This document shows, in pieces, positions 34,473 through 43,886 of a stretch of DNA of 64,000 nt. The DNA is taken from positions 1-64,000 of the forward strand of contig JAJDVM010000311.1 of the NCBI GenBank assembly GCA_022826125.1. Reading direction: 5' to 3'. The translations under genes and the position numbers were made by a program. Origin of the DNA: Defluviicoccus sp. Lineage in GTDB: Bacteria; Pseudomonadota; Alphaproteobacteria; MPNO01. Each line of letters starts with the position of its first letter. The stretch's first letter is position 1. The notes below the pieces were generated by a model. That model did not search any database. It saw nothing but the letters and a program-made list of their open reading frames with translations, and was not told where the DNA came from.

Positions 34473-35375
34473 ATGCGGATCGCCATCGGGACATCGGAAT
34501 TCGAGAGCACCTTCTACACCCAGGCCGAGGCGATCGCGGCGGTCGCAAAAGAACGGGGGACGTTCGACGGCGTCCGAATTATCGCCACGCCGACCGCGAG
34601 CGTCGGAAACGCCGAACTGCTGGAGACGGGCGAGATCGAATTCGGGCTCCTCGCCGCCAACTGGATCGGCCGGGCGGCGCGGGGCGAGGCCCCGTTCGAG
34701 CGTGCGCTCGACATCCGCATGGCCGCGCCGGCGAACTCGGGGCCCATGTTCTTCGTCGCGCTCCGCGCTTCGGGGATGGAGACGGTCGAAGACTTGCGCG
34801 GCAAACGGGTCTCCATCGGTCCCGCCGGAAGCGGCATGGCACAGCATGTCGCGACCATGTTTGGGGTGCTGGGCATCGGCTTCGAGACCTTCGAGCAGGT
34901 GCATCTCAACTTCCTCGACGGCGCCAATGCGCTGGCGGCGAGGGAGATCGACGCCCAGTTCCAGTGTCCGATCCCGAACAAGGTGATGACCGGGCTCGCG
35001 GAACGGGCCGACATAAGGGTGCTCGACTACCGCGCCGGCCAGCTCGAAACCCTGCTCGACCGGGTCGGCTTCTACCGTCCGGCGCGGGTGAGGGCGGGCG
35101 CGCTCAGGGGCCACGACCGCGACAGCGCCCAGATCGGCGTGCTCAACGTGATCGCGACCCACGCCGGGACCCCGGACGACGCGGTGGGCCGGCTCGCCCG
35201 TCTGATGGCGACGCAGCACGAGCGTCTAGCCGCGCTCAACCCGCTGTTCGACGGGCTCGGCAGCCTGTTCGATCCGCTGAGGGCCGAAGGCGCGGACGGC
35301 CTCGCGATCGACGGGGTGCCGCTCCATCCCGCCGCCGCCGCCGCCTATCGCGAGCTCGGGCTGATCGGGTCTTGA
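34473..35375 (+). CDS. TAXI-type TRAP solute-binding-like protein without signal peptide
   Basis: A 300-residue protein resembling TAXI-family binding proteins: MRIAIGTSEFESTFYTQAEAIA at the N-terminus, TASVGNAELLETGEIEFGLLAAN, and DLRGKRVSIGPAGSGMAQHV. Members are normally exported, but this one starts directly with the first beta strand and has no signal peptide. No fused DctQM permease is near. It could be a cytoplasmic ligand sensor or a decayed transporter part. Its last 31 bases overlap the convergent LLM gene. Confidence 0.75.
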   Translation: MRIAIGTSEFESTFYTQAEAIAAVAKERGTFDGVRIIATPTASVGNAELLETGEIEFGLLAANWIGRAARGEAPFERALDIRMAAPANSGPMFFVALRASGMETVEDLRGKRVSIGPAGSGMAQHVATMFGVLGIGFETFEQVHLNFLDGANALAAREIDAQFQCPIPNKVMTGLAERADIRVLDYRAGQLETLLDRVGFYRPARVRAGALRGHDRDSAQIGVLNVIATHAGTPDDAVGRLARLMATQHERLAALNPLFDGLGSLFDPLRAEGADGLAIDGVPLHPAAAAAYRELGLIGS

Positions 35376-36364
35376 GAAGCCGCGAATTCTCGTACCAGTT
35401 CGAGCGCCAGCGCCTTGTTTTCTGGCGTGCCGCTGATCTGGAGGATCGGTTCCTCGATTCCGGCGTCGAGATAGAGGGCGAGCAGCCTGCGGCAGTCGGC
35501 GGGTGTGCCGCCGACGCAGAACGCCTCGATGGCCTCGTCCGGGATCATCGCGGCAGCGGCCGGGAGGTCGCGCCGCCCGGCGGCATCCATGATCGCCTCG
35601 TGGTCGATGGGCAACCCCGAGGTCGCGATGTTGTCGGCGTGGCGGGCGCTGCGGAACAGGTAGGCGAGCTTGGTCTTCAGGTCCTCCACCGCCGCCCTCC
35701 CGTCCGGCGAGACCGAGAAGTAGATCAGGCTCGCACGGCGAAGCGCATCGCGGTCCCGTCCCGAAGCACCCAGCCCTTCCTCCGCGAAGGCGAGACAGTG
35801 CCGGGTCGATTCGAGGGTGAGCCCACCCGACAGCAGCACGCCGTCGGCGATCCGCCCGGAGAGGCGGAGCACCTGCGGTCCGGTAGAGGCGACATAGATC
35901 GGCGGCGCCGCGGAGGGCGCGAAGTTCATGTAGGCGCCGTCCAGCCGGTATGATGGGGCTTCGCGCCGCACCGGTTCTCCCGTCCAGAGCGCGCGCAGGT
36001 CGGAAACCATGTTGCCGATGGCGGCGACCGGACGCACGGGCTCGTGACCCGATTCCCTGAGGTTGAGCAGGTTGCCCACCGACACCGCGACCGCGACCCG
36101 CCCCGGGGCCAGCTCCTCGAGCGTCGCAAGCGCCATCGCCGTCGGGGTGGGATGCCAGAGGTACGGGCTGATCGCGGTCGGAACCAGGCGGACGGCGTTC
36201 GTCGCGACGGCGATTCCCGCGCAGGCTGTCACCGCTTCGCGCCAACCCATGTGCTCGGCGACCCAAACGCTCGCGGCTCCCGCCGCCTCCGCACCCTGGG
36301 CGAGGCGGATCATTTCGCGCGCATCGTCGAAGCCGTCGAAGACGACGCCGATTTCGACCGTCAT
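35345..36364 (-). CDS. LLM class flavin-dependent oxidoreductase (third copy)
   Basis: A 339-residue luciferase-like TIM-barrel protein: EIGVVFDGFDDAREMIRLAQGAEAAGAASVWVAEH, LEELAPGRVAVAVSVG, PPIYVASTGPQVLRLSGRIADGVLL. It is only distantly related to the tandem pair at 1.8-3.7 kb. F420-dependent relatives exist, but the cofactor cannot be decided here. The ATG at 36364 follows GGAGAGCAGGA; longer starts have no homology. Convergent overlap of 31 bases with the TAXI gene. Confidence 0.85.
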   Translation of the reverse strand: MTVEIGVVFDGFDDAREMIRLAQGAEAAGAASVWVAEHMGWREAVTACAGIAVATNAVRLVPTAISPYLWHPTPTAMALATLEELAPGRVAVAVSVGNLLNLRESGHEPVRPVAAIGNMVSDLRALWTGEPVRREAPSYRLDGAYMNFAPSAAPPIYVASTGPQVLRLSGRIADGVLLSGGLTLESTRHCLAFAEEGLGASGRDRDALRRASLIYFSVSPDGRAAVEDLKTKLAYLFRSARHADNIATSGLPIDHEAIMDAAGRRDLPAAAAMIPDEAIEAFCVGGTPADCRRLLALYLDAGIEEPILQISGTPENKALALELVREFAASQDPISPSSR

Positions 36365-36447
36365 TCCTGCTCTCCCGCGCGCGCCCACGCTTGATCGCGG
36401 CCGTCCCGGGTGTGATCCTCACGGGGCGGCAAAGAAGGCGCGGGGCC

Positions 36448-36762
36448 ATGCTCTACATCATCTACCAGATCGACAAGCCCGGTTCGGAAGAGATCCGGGC
36501 GAGAACCAGAGAAGACCACTTCGCCTATCTCGACGCGCACGAGGACATCCTGGTGCTCGGCGGCGCGCTGCTCGGCGAGGACGGCAAGACGCGTACCGGG
36601 AGCGTGCTGATCGTCAACGTGCCTTCCAGAGAAGAGGCCGAGTCGTTCTCCAGCAACGAACCGTTCCGCAAGGCCGGGCTGTTCGAGCGGGTCGAGATCA
36701 GCCGCATGCGCCGGGGACAATGGAACCCGAGCGCGGCGCCGAAGACCGCGGAAGGCAACTGA
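36448..36762 (+). CDS. YciI-like protein
   Basis: A 104-residue protein of the YCII/dimeric alpha-beta barrel type: LYIIYQIDKPGSEEIR, then HFAYLDAHEDILVLGGALLGEDGKTRTGSVLIVNV, then NEPFRKAGLFERVEI. Such proteins include lyases and dehalogenase-like enzymes with a His/Asp pair, and HFAYLD offers both. The ATG at 36448 was chosen as the start of homology, with AAGG upstream. Stop 13 bases from the convergent PqqC/TenA-like gene. Confidence 0.85.
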   Translation: MLYIIYQIDKPGSEEIRARTREDHFAYLDAHEDILVLGGALLGEDGKTRTGSVLIVNVPSREEAESFSSNEPFRKAGLFERVEISRMRRGQWNPSAAPKTAEGN

Positions 36763-36775
36763 CCGCCGCGGCGCG

Positions 36776-37534
36776 TCAGGCGGCGATGCCCTCGGGCAAC
36801 GGATCCTTTTCGCCGAGGACGGCGGTCCGGTAAATCTCGTTCATGCAGGCCCAGCGCGTCTTGACCGCGATGGTCGCGACCTCGATCGCCCGCGCGGCCA
36901 TTTCCTCGGTTCGTATCAACCGCTCGACGAGCTGGATCTGGCGGCTCGAATGGTCGGCGTCGGCGATGTAATGCTCGGCGAAGAACTCGATCGCCGGGTC
37001 GTCCATCTCCAGCCCGTGGAACTTCCTGAAGGCCGGGAGCGTCCGTTCGCCGTTGATTGCCGGCTGCTGGCCCTCCTGGGTCGACTGCATCGCGACGATG
37101 ATCGGAAACGCCTCGTCCCGCACGGTCGCGAGGTAGAAGTACGAGCGCGCCCGCCATGCCGGCAGCTGCTCGGTTGCGCGCACGTCTTCGTCGGTCATGC
37201 CGGCGTACCGGCAATAGCGGAAAATGAGCTCCATGTGATCGTGCGGTTCCCGGTCCTCGCCGGGACCCGCGACGAGCCCTTCCTCTTCGGCGAGGTTCTC
37301 CAGGATGAACCGCCGCCCGTCGGGCGGCGCCTTGGCGTAGATCAGGCCGAAGCTCGGCAGGGCGCGCACCACATGCTGGTAATGCTGCGCCATCAGCTTT
37401 GCCATCGCCTCGAGCCCGACGGTCCCTTCGTGAAACCCGACATAGAAGGGGTGGTTCTTGGTATGCCAAGTCTCCCGCAAAGCGACGATTTCGGCCGCCG
37501 CCCGATCGCCGATAAGATTGGCTTCGCCGCCCAT
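36776..37534 (-). CDS. heme-oxygenase-like diiron oxidase candidate (TenA/PqqC/CADD superfamily)
   Basis: A 252-residue all-helical protein of the TenA/PqqC superfamily: HPFYVGFHEG, LMAQHYQHVVRALPSF, LENLAEEEG, HDHMELIFR, EFFAEHYIADADHSS. The last piece has an H-x3-D-x2-H spacing and, with the earlier Glu and His residues, resembles the iron ligands of CADD-type diiron oxidases rather than thiaminase or PqqC. Reactions in this group include oxidative cleavage or decarboxylation of small acids. The ATG at 37534 follows GGGAGAC. Divergent from the UbiD gene, 138 bases between starts. Confidence 0.75.
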   Translation of the reverse strand: MGGEANLIGDRAAAEIVALRETWHTKNHPFYVGFHEGTVGLEAMAKLMAQHYQHVVRALPSFGLIYAKAPPDGRRFILENLAEEEGLVAGPGEDREPHDHMELIFRYCRYAGMTDEDVRATEQLPAWRARSYFYLATVRDEAFPIIVAMQSTQEGQQPAINGERTLPAFRKFHGLEMDDPAIEFFAEHYIADADHSSRQIQLVERLIRTEEMAARAIEVATIAVKTRWACMNEIYRTAVLGEKDPLPEGIAA

Positions 37535-37672
37535 GACCGTCTCCCGTGCCGTTCGATGAACTTCAAGGGTGATAGCCAAGCGGCCCCCGCCGTTCAACCG
37601 GGCGCGGCTGGACAAAGCGGTTCCGATGTGGGCGTCTAGCGCGCATCGGCATCGACGGGAGGCGGACGAGCG

Positions 37673-39124
37673 ATGAGTTATGACGGGCTCAGGCCCTATC
37701 TCCAGGTTCTGGAGCAGCAGGGCATGATGCGCTGGGTCGACAAGCAGGTCGACAAGGACTGGGAGATCTCCGCGGTGCTGCGCATGATCTTCCGTGCGAT
37801 GTCCGAGCAGAACCGTTACGGGATCGGCTTCCGCAACATCAAGGGCTATCCCGGAGGACGCGTCGTGGCCGGCGTGGTCGCGGCCTCGCGCGAGATGATC
37901 GCCACCGCCATCGGCTGCGAGCCCGACTTCGCCGCGATCCACGACAAGGTCATCGAGGGCATCGCCAACCCCATCGAGCCGGTGATCGTGGACGACGGCC
38001 CCTGCAAGGAGGTGATCGTCTCCGGCGACGATGTCGATCTGAACGCGCTGCCCATCCCGGTCTGGACGCCGGAAAAGGATGCCGGGCCCTATCTCACGCC
38101 GCTATGGGTGACCAAGGACCCGGATGACGGGCGGCGCAATATCGGTATACGCCGCTGCCAGATAAAGGGCAGGGACAAGACCGGCATCCTGTTCGGCGCG
38201 CCTGACCGCGGCGGCGCCATCCACTGGGAGAAGTGGAAGGCGCGCGGCAAGAACATGCCGGCGGCGATCTTCATCGGCGGCGACCCGGTGCAGTACGTGG
38301 TCGCGCCCGCGCGCTACGGTGCCGACGAGCTTGCCGTCGCCGGCGGGATCCGCGGCGAGGCGATCCCGATGGTGCGCTGCGAGACCGTCGACCTCGAAGT
38401 GCCGGCGCATGCGGAAATCGTGATCGAGGGCGAGGTGCTGACCGATTCGCTCGAACCGGAAGGCCCCTTCGGCGAGTTTACCGGATACATGGCTGGCGGC
38501 CGCCACGCGCCGGTGTTCAAGGTGAACTGCATCACCCACCGCAGGGATCCCATCCTGCTCGGGATCATCAGCCAGCTGCCGCCGTCGGAGAGCAGCATGA
38601 TCAAGCGGTCGCTGCTTGAGGCCGGGCTGAAGAAGCATCTGAGCGAGGATCTCCGCATCCCCGGCATCGCCGACGTGCATGCGCTGGAGGCCGGCGGCTG
38701 CACCGCGACGCTGTGGATTTCGCTGAAGAAGATGTATGCCGGCCATGTCGATCAGGCCGTGTTCGGCGCCTTCGGCCATATGGGGATGAGCTATTTCAAG
38801 TGGATCGTCGTCGCCGACGACGACATCGACATCGAGGACCCGTTCATGCGCGACTGGATCCTCGCCTGGCGGGTCCGCCCGGAGAAGGACGTTCGGGTGA
38901 TCGAGAGCCCGGCGGCGGTCGAGCTCGACCCGTCCTCCTTCGGTCCCGACGCGCCCGAGGGCGGGCAGGCGCCGGGCGCCAAGGTGGTGATCGACGCGAC
39001 CCGGAAATGGGACTATCCGGGAATCTCCCTGCCGCCGCTGGACAAGCTTCGGGGGGTGGCGGAGGACTGGGAGAGCTACGGCCTGCCGCCGCTGGAGGAG
39101 CTCAAGCTGCCGAGGAGCGAGTAG
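37673..39124 (+). CDS. UbiD family decarboxylase
   Basis: A 483-residue UbiD-type enzyme, which needs prenylated FMN to decarboxylate or carboxylate aromatic or alpha,beta-unsaturated acids. The conserved EGPFGEFTGYM (about residue 262) carries the catalytic Glu environment. KDPDDGRRNIGIRRCQIKGRDKTGI and NMPAAIFIGGDP are typical of the non-ubiquinone branch. Start set by GGAGG. No ubiX gene is nearby, so cofactor supply must come from elsewhere. The position among ring oxygenases suggests aromatic acid catabolism rather than ubiquinone synthesis. Its end overlaps xth by 23 bases. Confidence 0.92.
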   Translation: MSYDGLRPYLQVLEQQGMMRWVDKQVDKDWEISAVLRMIFRAMSEQNRYGIGFRNIKGYPGGRVVAGVVAASREMIATAIGCEPDFAAIHDKVIEGIANPIEPVIVDDGPCKEVIVSGDDVDLNALPIPVWTPEKDAGPYLTPLWVTKDPDDGRRNIGIRRCQIKGRDKTGILFGAPDRGGAIHWEKWKARGKNMPAAIFIGGDPVQYVVAPARYGADELAVAGGIRGEAIPMVRCETVDLEVPAHAEIVIEGEVLTDSLEPEGPFGEFTGYMAGGRHAPVFKVNCITHRRDPILLGIISQLPPSESSMIKRSLLEAGLKKHLSEDLRIPGIADVHALEAGGCTATLWISLKKMYAGHVDQAVFGAFGHMGMSYFKWIVVADDDIDIEDPFMRDWILAWRVRPEKDVRVIESPAAVELDPSSFGPDAPEGGQAPGAKVVIDATRKWDYPGISLPPLDKLRGVAEDWESYGLPPLEELKLPRSE

Positions 39125-39896
39125 GCGGGTCGATCTCGCACCACACCGGGGTATGGTCGGACGCCTTCTGCTTTCCCCTCGGGTTGCGGTCTATGCCGGA
39201 CGCCGACAATCGGTCCGCGGCCTGCGGCGACAGCAGCAGGTGGTCGATCAGAAGGCCGAAATCCTTCTGCCACGCGCCGCCCTGGTAGTCCCAGAAGCTG
39301 TAGCTGTGAGGGGCGCCGTTGAACGCCCGGTAGGCGTCGGTCAGGCCGAGATGGACCAGCGAGCGAAAGCGCGTTCGCGACTCCGGCCGGCACAGCGCGT
39401 CGTCGGCCCAGCCCTCGGGGTCGTAGCAATCCCCGTCGGTCGGGACCACGTTGTAGTCTCCGCCCAGCACCAGCGCCTCTTCCTGGCGCAGAAGATCCTT
39501 CGCATGGATCAGAAGCCGGTCCATCCAGCGCAGCTTGTAATCGTACTTGTCGCCCGGCGCCGGGTTGCCGTTGGGCAGATAGATCGAGGCCACCCTGAGG
39601 TCGCCCACGAAGGCTTCGATATAGCGGGCCTGATCGTCGTCCGAATCGCCCGGGAGCCCGGTCCGCACGTCCTCGATCGGTTGCCTGGCGAAGATTCCGA
39701 CGCCGTTGAAGTTCTTCTGCCCGCAGATCGCGACGTTGTATCCCGCGTCCTCGATCGCCTCGCGCGGGAAGGTCTCGTCGGTCGCCTTGATCTCCTGGGC
39801 GAGCACGATATCGGGCGAGAATTCGGCCAGCCATTCGAGGACGCGCGGCAGCCTGGCGCGGATCGAATTGACGTTCCAGGTCGCGATCCGGGTCAT
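39102..39896 (-). CDS. xth: exodeoxyribonuclease III
   Basis: A 264-residue AP endonuclease/exonuclease of the XthA family. Motifs are WNVNSIRARL, LAQEIKATDETFP (metal Glu), GDYNVVPTD, and the final SDHTPVWCEI with the catalytic Asp-His. Acts in base-excision repair. Its start overlaps the erpA stop by 4 bases, the common alphaproteobacterial order erpA-xth. Confidence 0.95.
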   Translation of the reverse strand: MTRIATWNVNSIRARLPRVLEWLAEFSPDIVLAQEIKATDETFPREAIEDAGYNVAICGQKNFNGVGIFARQPIEDVRTGLPGDSDDDQARYIEAFVGDLRVASIYLPNGNPAPGDKYDYKLRWMDRLLIHAKDLLRQEEALVLGGDYNVVPTDGDCYDPEGWADDALCRPESRTRFRSLVHLGLTDAYRAFNGAPHSYSFWDYQGGAWQKDFGLLIDHLLLSPQAADRLSASGIDRNPRGKQKASDHTPVWCEIDPPTRSSAA

Positions 39897-40255
39897 CCGA
39901 CCGCGAACGAGACCCCGCAGCCGCAGGTCGACGCCGCGTTCGGGTTGCGAACCGTGAAATAGGCGCCGACCAGCTCCTCGACATAGTCGATCTCGGAACC
40001 GCCGAGGAATTCGAGCGAGATGTCGTCGATCACGACACGCACGCCGTCGCGGGAGAACACGGTGTCGTCGCCGTTGCAGGCATCGTCGAAGGCGAAGCTG
40101 TATTGAAAGCCGGAGCAGCCGCCGCCGCCGACGGCGACCCGGAGCATCGTGCCGGAAGCGTCCTCGGCCTGTTCGAGTTGGCGGATGCGGCGGACCGCCG
40201 AATCGCTGATCGTAACCGCCGCCCCCTCGGTGCCGCTCTCCGCGCCTTCGGACAT
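39893..40255 (-). CDS. erpA: iron-sulfur cluster insertion protein ErpA-like
   Basis: A 120-residue A-type Fe-S carrier. Three conserved cysteines are in GGGGCSGFQYSF and STCGCGVSF. An N-terminal extension of about 12 residues precedes the core (VTISDSAVRRIRQLEQ). Divergent from argS across 160 bases; in many relatives a dGTPase gene (dgt) sits in this gap but none is here. Confidence 0.93.
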   Translation of the reverse strand: MSEGAESGTEGAAVTISDSAVRRIRQLEQAEDASGTMLRVAVGGGGCSGFQYSFAFDDACNGDDTVFSRDGVRVVIDDISLEFLGGSEIDYVEELVGAYFTVRNPNAASTCGCGVSFAVG

Positions 40256-40415
40256 GCGGAATTATCTAGGCGCCGGTCACGGGCCGGTCAAGCCGCGCCG
40301 GCAATAAGCACTTGAAATCCTTCTCCGCGTCGCGCAAACACGGTGCGCCCGTCGTTGCCCTCGGTAGCGTCTTGGTTATGAAATTCCCCAACGGGACACC
40401 GGGTCCAGGCTGGAC

Positions 40416-42164
40416 ATGAACGTTTATGGCAACGTCAGGAAGCTTTTCAAGGACGCTGTCGACGAAGTCGCCGCGGAGCGCGGCATGTCCGTGTCCGACG
40501 CCGATTTCTCGGTGGAGCCGCCGCGCGATCCGCGCCACGGCGAAGTATCGAGCAATGTCGCGCTGGTGCGCGCGAAGACGGCCGGGATGAAGCCGCGCGA
40601 TCTCGCGGCGCGCGTGGCCGACACGCTCGCCGCGCACGAGGACGTGGTCGAGGTTTCGGTGGCCGGGCCGGGATTCATCAATCTTCGCCTGCGCGGCGAG
40701 GTGTGGCGCGCGCGGCTCCGCGACATTCTCGCCGCCGGCACGTCTTACGGCGATTCGGACCTGGGCAAGGGCAAGAAAGTCAACGTCGAGTACGTATCCG
40801 CCAATCCTACCGGCCCGATGCATGTGGGGCACGGCCGGGGAGCGGTCGTCGGGGATGCGCTCGCCTCGCTCCTTGCGAAGGCGGGCTACGCGGTCACTCG
40901 CGAGTACTACATCAACGACGCAGGCGCGCAGGTCGATCTGCTCGCCCGGTCCCTTTACCACCGCTATCGCGAAGTGATCGGGGAGAATGTCGGCGAGCCG
41001 CCGGAAGGCTTCTACCCCGGCGAATATCTGATCGAGGCGGGACGGGCGTTGTTGGATCGCGACGGCGTCAAGTGGTCGATCTCCGGCGAAAACGAGTGGC
41101 TGCCGCCGCTGCGCGACTTCGCGATCGATGCGATGATGGAGCTGATCAGGGAGGACCTCGCGGCGCTCGGCATCTCGCACGATGTGTTCTCATCGGAGCG
41201 CGCGCTTGCCGCCTCCGGCGCGGTCGAGGAAGCGCTCTCCGACCTCCAGGATCGGGACCTGCTCTACGAAGGCGTCCTCGAAAAGCCCAAGGGCAGGGCG
41301 GACGAGGATTGGGAACCCCGGCCGCAAACCCTGTTCCGTTCGACCGCGTTCGGCGACGACACGGACAGGGCGATTCGCAAATCGGACGGCAGCTGGACCT
41401 ATTTTGCTACCGACATGGCCTATCACCGGGACAAGTTCCGACGGGGTTTCCCCATCCTGATCGACGTCTGGGGCGCCGACCACAAAGGTTACGTCAAGCG
41501 CATGGAGGCCGCGGTGGCCGCGCTGAGCGGGGGCGGGGCGGATTTCGATGTCCTCATCTGCAACCTCGTCAATCTCTCCGAGGCCGGCCGGCCGGTGAAG
41601 ATGTCCAAGCGCGCCGGGACGTTCGTCACGTTGCGCGAGGTGGTCGACCGGGTCGGCAAGGACGTGGTGCGGTTCATCATGCTGACGCGCGGCAACGAAG
41701 CCTCGCTCGACTTCGACCTCGCGCAAGCGGTGGAGCAATCGAAGGACAACCCGGTCTTCTACGTGCAGTACGCCCATGCGCGGGCCTGTTCCGCGCTCCG
41801 CACCGCGGCGGAGACGTTCCCGGGCGAGGATTTCTCCGATCGCGCGCTCGGCGAGGTTCCCCTCGACCGGCTCGGCGAGGAAGAGGAGCTCTCCTTGATC
41901 CGAATGCTGGCGGGCTGGCCGCGCACGGTCGAGGCCGCCGCCGAAGCGGCCGAGCCCCATCGCATCGCCTATGCACTCTCGGACATAGCGGCCGTGTTCC
42001 ACGCCCTCTGGAACCTAGGCAATTTGGACAACGGTCGCCGCTTCGTCGTCGCCGACGACCTCTCGCTGAGCCGGTCCCGTCTCGCCCTGGTCCGGGCGAC
42101 CGCCCTGGTCATAGCGTCCGGGCTCGAAGTCATGGGCGTCGCTCCGGTCGAGGAAATGCGCTGA
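40416..42164 (+). CDS. argS: arginyl-tRNA synthetase
   Basis: A 582-residue class I synthetase. The HIGH-like motif is [13 protein letters not shown] and the KMSKS-like motif is [10 protein letters not shown]. The N-terminal Add1 domain starts at the beginning and the DALR anticodon domain at the end. Start ATG at 40416. The stop overlaps the following SPOR gene as TGATG, so the long co-directional run to tatC starts here. Confidence 0.96.
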   Translation: MNVYGNVRKLFKDAVDEVAAERGMSVSDADFSVEPPRDPRHGEVSSNVALVRAKTAGMKPRDLAARVADTLAAHEDVVEVSVAGPGFINLRLRGEVWRARLRDILAAGTSYGDSDLGKGKKVNVEYVSANPTGPMHVGHGRGAVVGDALASLLAKAGYAVTREYYINDAGAQVDLLARSLYHRYREVIGENVGEPPEGFYPGEYLIEAGRALLDRDGVKWSISGENEWLPPLRDFAIDAMMELIREDLAALGISHDVFSSERALAASGAVEEALSDLQDRDLLYEGVLEKPKGRADEDWEPRPQTLFRSTAFGDDTDRAIRKSDGSWTYFATDMAYHRDKFRRGFPILIDVWGADHKGYVKRMEAAVAALSGGGADFDVLICNLVNLSEAGRPVKMSKRAGTFVTLREVVDRVGKDVVRFIMLTRGNEASLDFDLAQAVEQSKDNPVFYVQYAHARACSALRTAAETFPGEDFSDRALGEVPLDRLGEEEELSLIRMLAGWPRTVEAAAEAAEPHRIAYALSDIAAVFHALWNLGNLDNGRRFVVADDLSLSRSRLALVRATALVIASGLEVMGVAPVEEMR

Positions 42165-42901
42165 TGGCGAGGAGCCCCGGCACCGGCACCGGCCGCGGCG
42201 GGCCGGGGGAGCGAGGCGGCATGCGCTGGCTCCGAAAATCGATCTCGGGCGCCGTCGGGATCGTCGCGCTGGCCGCCTCGGGCGTGCTGATGGTCCATGC
42301 CTACAGCGAAGGACGGTCGTCCGCGTCCGGCAGGACCCCGGTGCTGATCAAGGCCGATCCCGGCCCGTTCAAGGTCAAGCCGGACTCGCCCGGCGGCCGC
42401 GCCGTTCCCGACCGGGACAAGGAGATCTACGACCGTATCGCGGCCGCGCCGCTCGGCGGGTCGGTCGAGCGGCTGTTGCCGCCGCCCGAAGTGCCGCTAC
42501 CGCTGCCGAAGGTCGGGTCGACCGTCGCCCCCGAGCCTCCCGCCGCGCCTTCCGAGCCCACGGTATCGGAGCCCGAAACGAAACCCGTGGAAAAGGCGGC
42601 GATAACGAAGACCGAACCGGCCAGGCCCCCCCGCCAGCCCGCGGTCGAGGAGACGTACCGGCTTCAACTCGCGGCGCTCCGGTCTCACGCCGCGGTGCAG
42701 GAGGCATGGAAGCGCCTGCAAAAACGGCATCGGGGTCTCCTTGCCCGCCTCAGGCTGACCGTGGAGAAGAAGGATCTCGGCCCGCCCAAGGGCGTCTACT
42801 ACAGGCTTCTCGCGGGTCCGGTAAGCGGCATGAAGGAGGCCCGGCGCCTCTGCGCCGATCTTGAGAAGCGCAATGTCGGCTGTCTCGTCGTCAGGCGCTG
42901 A
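42164..42901 (+). CDS. SPOR-domain membrane protein
   Basis: A 245-residue protein: a short cytoplasmic start, one membrane helix (ISGAVGIVALAASGVLMVHAY, about residues 25-45), a proline/glutamate-rich linker, and a C-terminal SPOR domain (about residues 165-245, YRLQLAALRSHAAVQEAWKRL ... GVYYRLLAGPVSGMKEARRLCADL). SPOR domains bind denuded septal peptidoglycan. Coupled to argS upstream; its 3' end overlaps the nagZ start. Confidence 0.88.
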   Translation: MARSPGTGTGRGGPGERGGMRWLRKSISGAVGIVALAASGVLMVHAYSEGRSSASGRTPVLIKADPGPFKVKPDSPGGRAVPDRDKEIYDRIAAAPLGGSVERLLPPPEVPLPLPKVGSTVAPEPPAAPSEPTVSEPETKPVEKAAITKTEPARPPRQPAVEETYRLQLAALRSHAAVQEAWKRLQKRHRGLLARLRLTVEKKDLGPPKGVYYRLLAGPVSGMKEARRLCADLEKRNVGCLVVRR

Positions 42902-43886
42902 ATCGACGCGCCCGGCCGCTGTGATCTTCGGTTGCGCGGGCGAAACGCTCGGCGCCGAAGAGCGCGCATTCTTCGCGGAAGCGGATCCGCTCGGCTTCAT
43001 CCTGTTCCGACGCAACTGCCGCGAGCCCGGACAGGTCCGTGACCTCGTCTCGGCCCTTCGCGACAGCGTGCGGCGGGACGACGCGCCGGTCCTGGTCGAT
43101 CAGGAGGGCGGGCGGGTGCAGCGCCTCGGGCCGCCGCATTGGCGGCGGCGGGCGGCATGGCGCGGTTTCGGCGACATGGCCGCCGAATGGGGCATCGACC
43201 GCGCGGTCGAGGCGGCGCGCGGCAACGCCCGGGAAATCGGCGGCGAGATCGCCGAACTGGGGATCGACGTCAACTGCCTCCCGCTGCTCGACGTGCCCGC
43301 TCCGGACGGGCACGGCGTAATCGGAGATCGCGCGTTCTCGGACGATCCCGAAATCGTCGCCGCGCTCGGACGCGCCGTCTGCGACGGGCTGCTCTCCGAA
43401 GGGGTGATCCCGGTGATCAAGCACATTCCGGGCCATGGGCGGGCGACGGTGGACAGTCACTCGTCGCTTCCCTCGGTCGATGCTCCGGAGAGGGCGCTGG
43501 AAACCGATTTCGTGCCGTTCCGGGCGCTGCGCGACATGCCTTGGGCGATGACCGCTCACGTCGTCTATACCGCCTTCGACGCGGCCCGCCCCGCGACGGC
43601 GTCCAGGATCGTCGTCGAGCGCGTAATCCGCGGCTCCATCGGCTATGGCGGCCTGCTCGTCTCCGACGATCTCTGCATGAATGCCCTGACCGGTGGTCCC
43701 GCCGCCCGCGCGCGGGCCGCGCTCGGCGCGGGCTGCGATGTCGTTCTGCACTGTAACGGCGATTTGGGGGACATGCGGGAGACCCTGCGCGGCACCCGCC
43801 CGATGAGCGCGCGCGCGATGGCCAGGTTCCGGGCAGGGGCGGAGATGGCGGGCCGCGCCGGGTTGCCGGTGCCGGCGGTCGGCTGA
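42873..43886 (+). CDS. nagZ: beta-N-acetylhexosaminidase
   Basis: A 337-residue GH3 enzyme that removes GlcNAc from muropeptides during peptidoglycan recycling. Diagnostic KHIPGHGRATVDSHSSLP contains the His and Asp of the mobile loop. DQEGGRVQRLG and the nucleophile Asp in VSDDLCMNALT are also present. I took the ATG at 42873 (GAGAAG upstream) over the TTG at 42861. It overlaps the SPOR gene, and the next gene starts on its stop codon (TGATG). Confidence 0.93.
   Translation: MSAVSSSGAESTRPAAVIFGCAGETLGAEERAFFAEADPLGFILFRRNCREPGQVRDLVSALRDSVRRDDAPVLVDQEGGRVQRLGPPHWRRRAAWRGFGDMAAEWGIDRAVEAARGNAREIGGEIAELGIDVNCLPLLDVPAPDGHGVIGDRAFSDDPEIVAALGRAVCDGLLSEGVIPVIKHIPGHGRATVDSHSSLPSVDAPERALETDFVPFRALRDMPWAMTAHVVYTAFDAARPATASRIVVERVIRGSIGYGGLLVSDDLCMNALTGGPAARARAALGAGCDVVLHCNGDLGDMRETLRGTRPMSARAMARFRAGAEMAGRAGLPVPAVG

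Noticed and set aside
33599-35953. Plus-strand ORF of 784 codons
   Set aside because: An out-of-frame reading through the MFS, TAXI and LLM genes, each of which is supported by family motifs in another frame.
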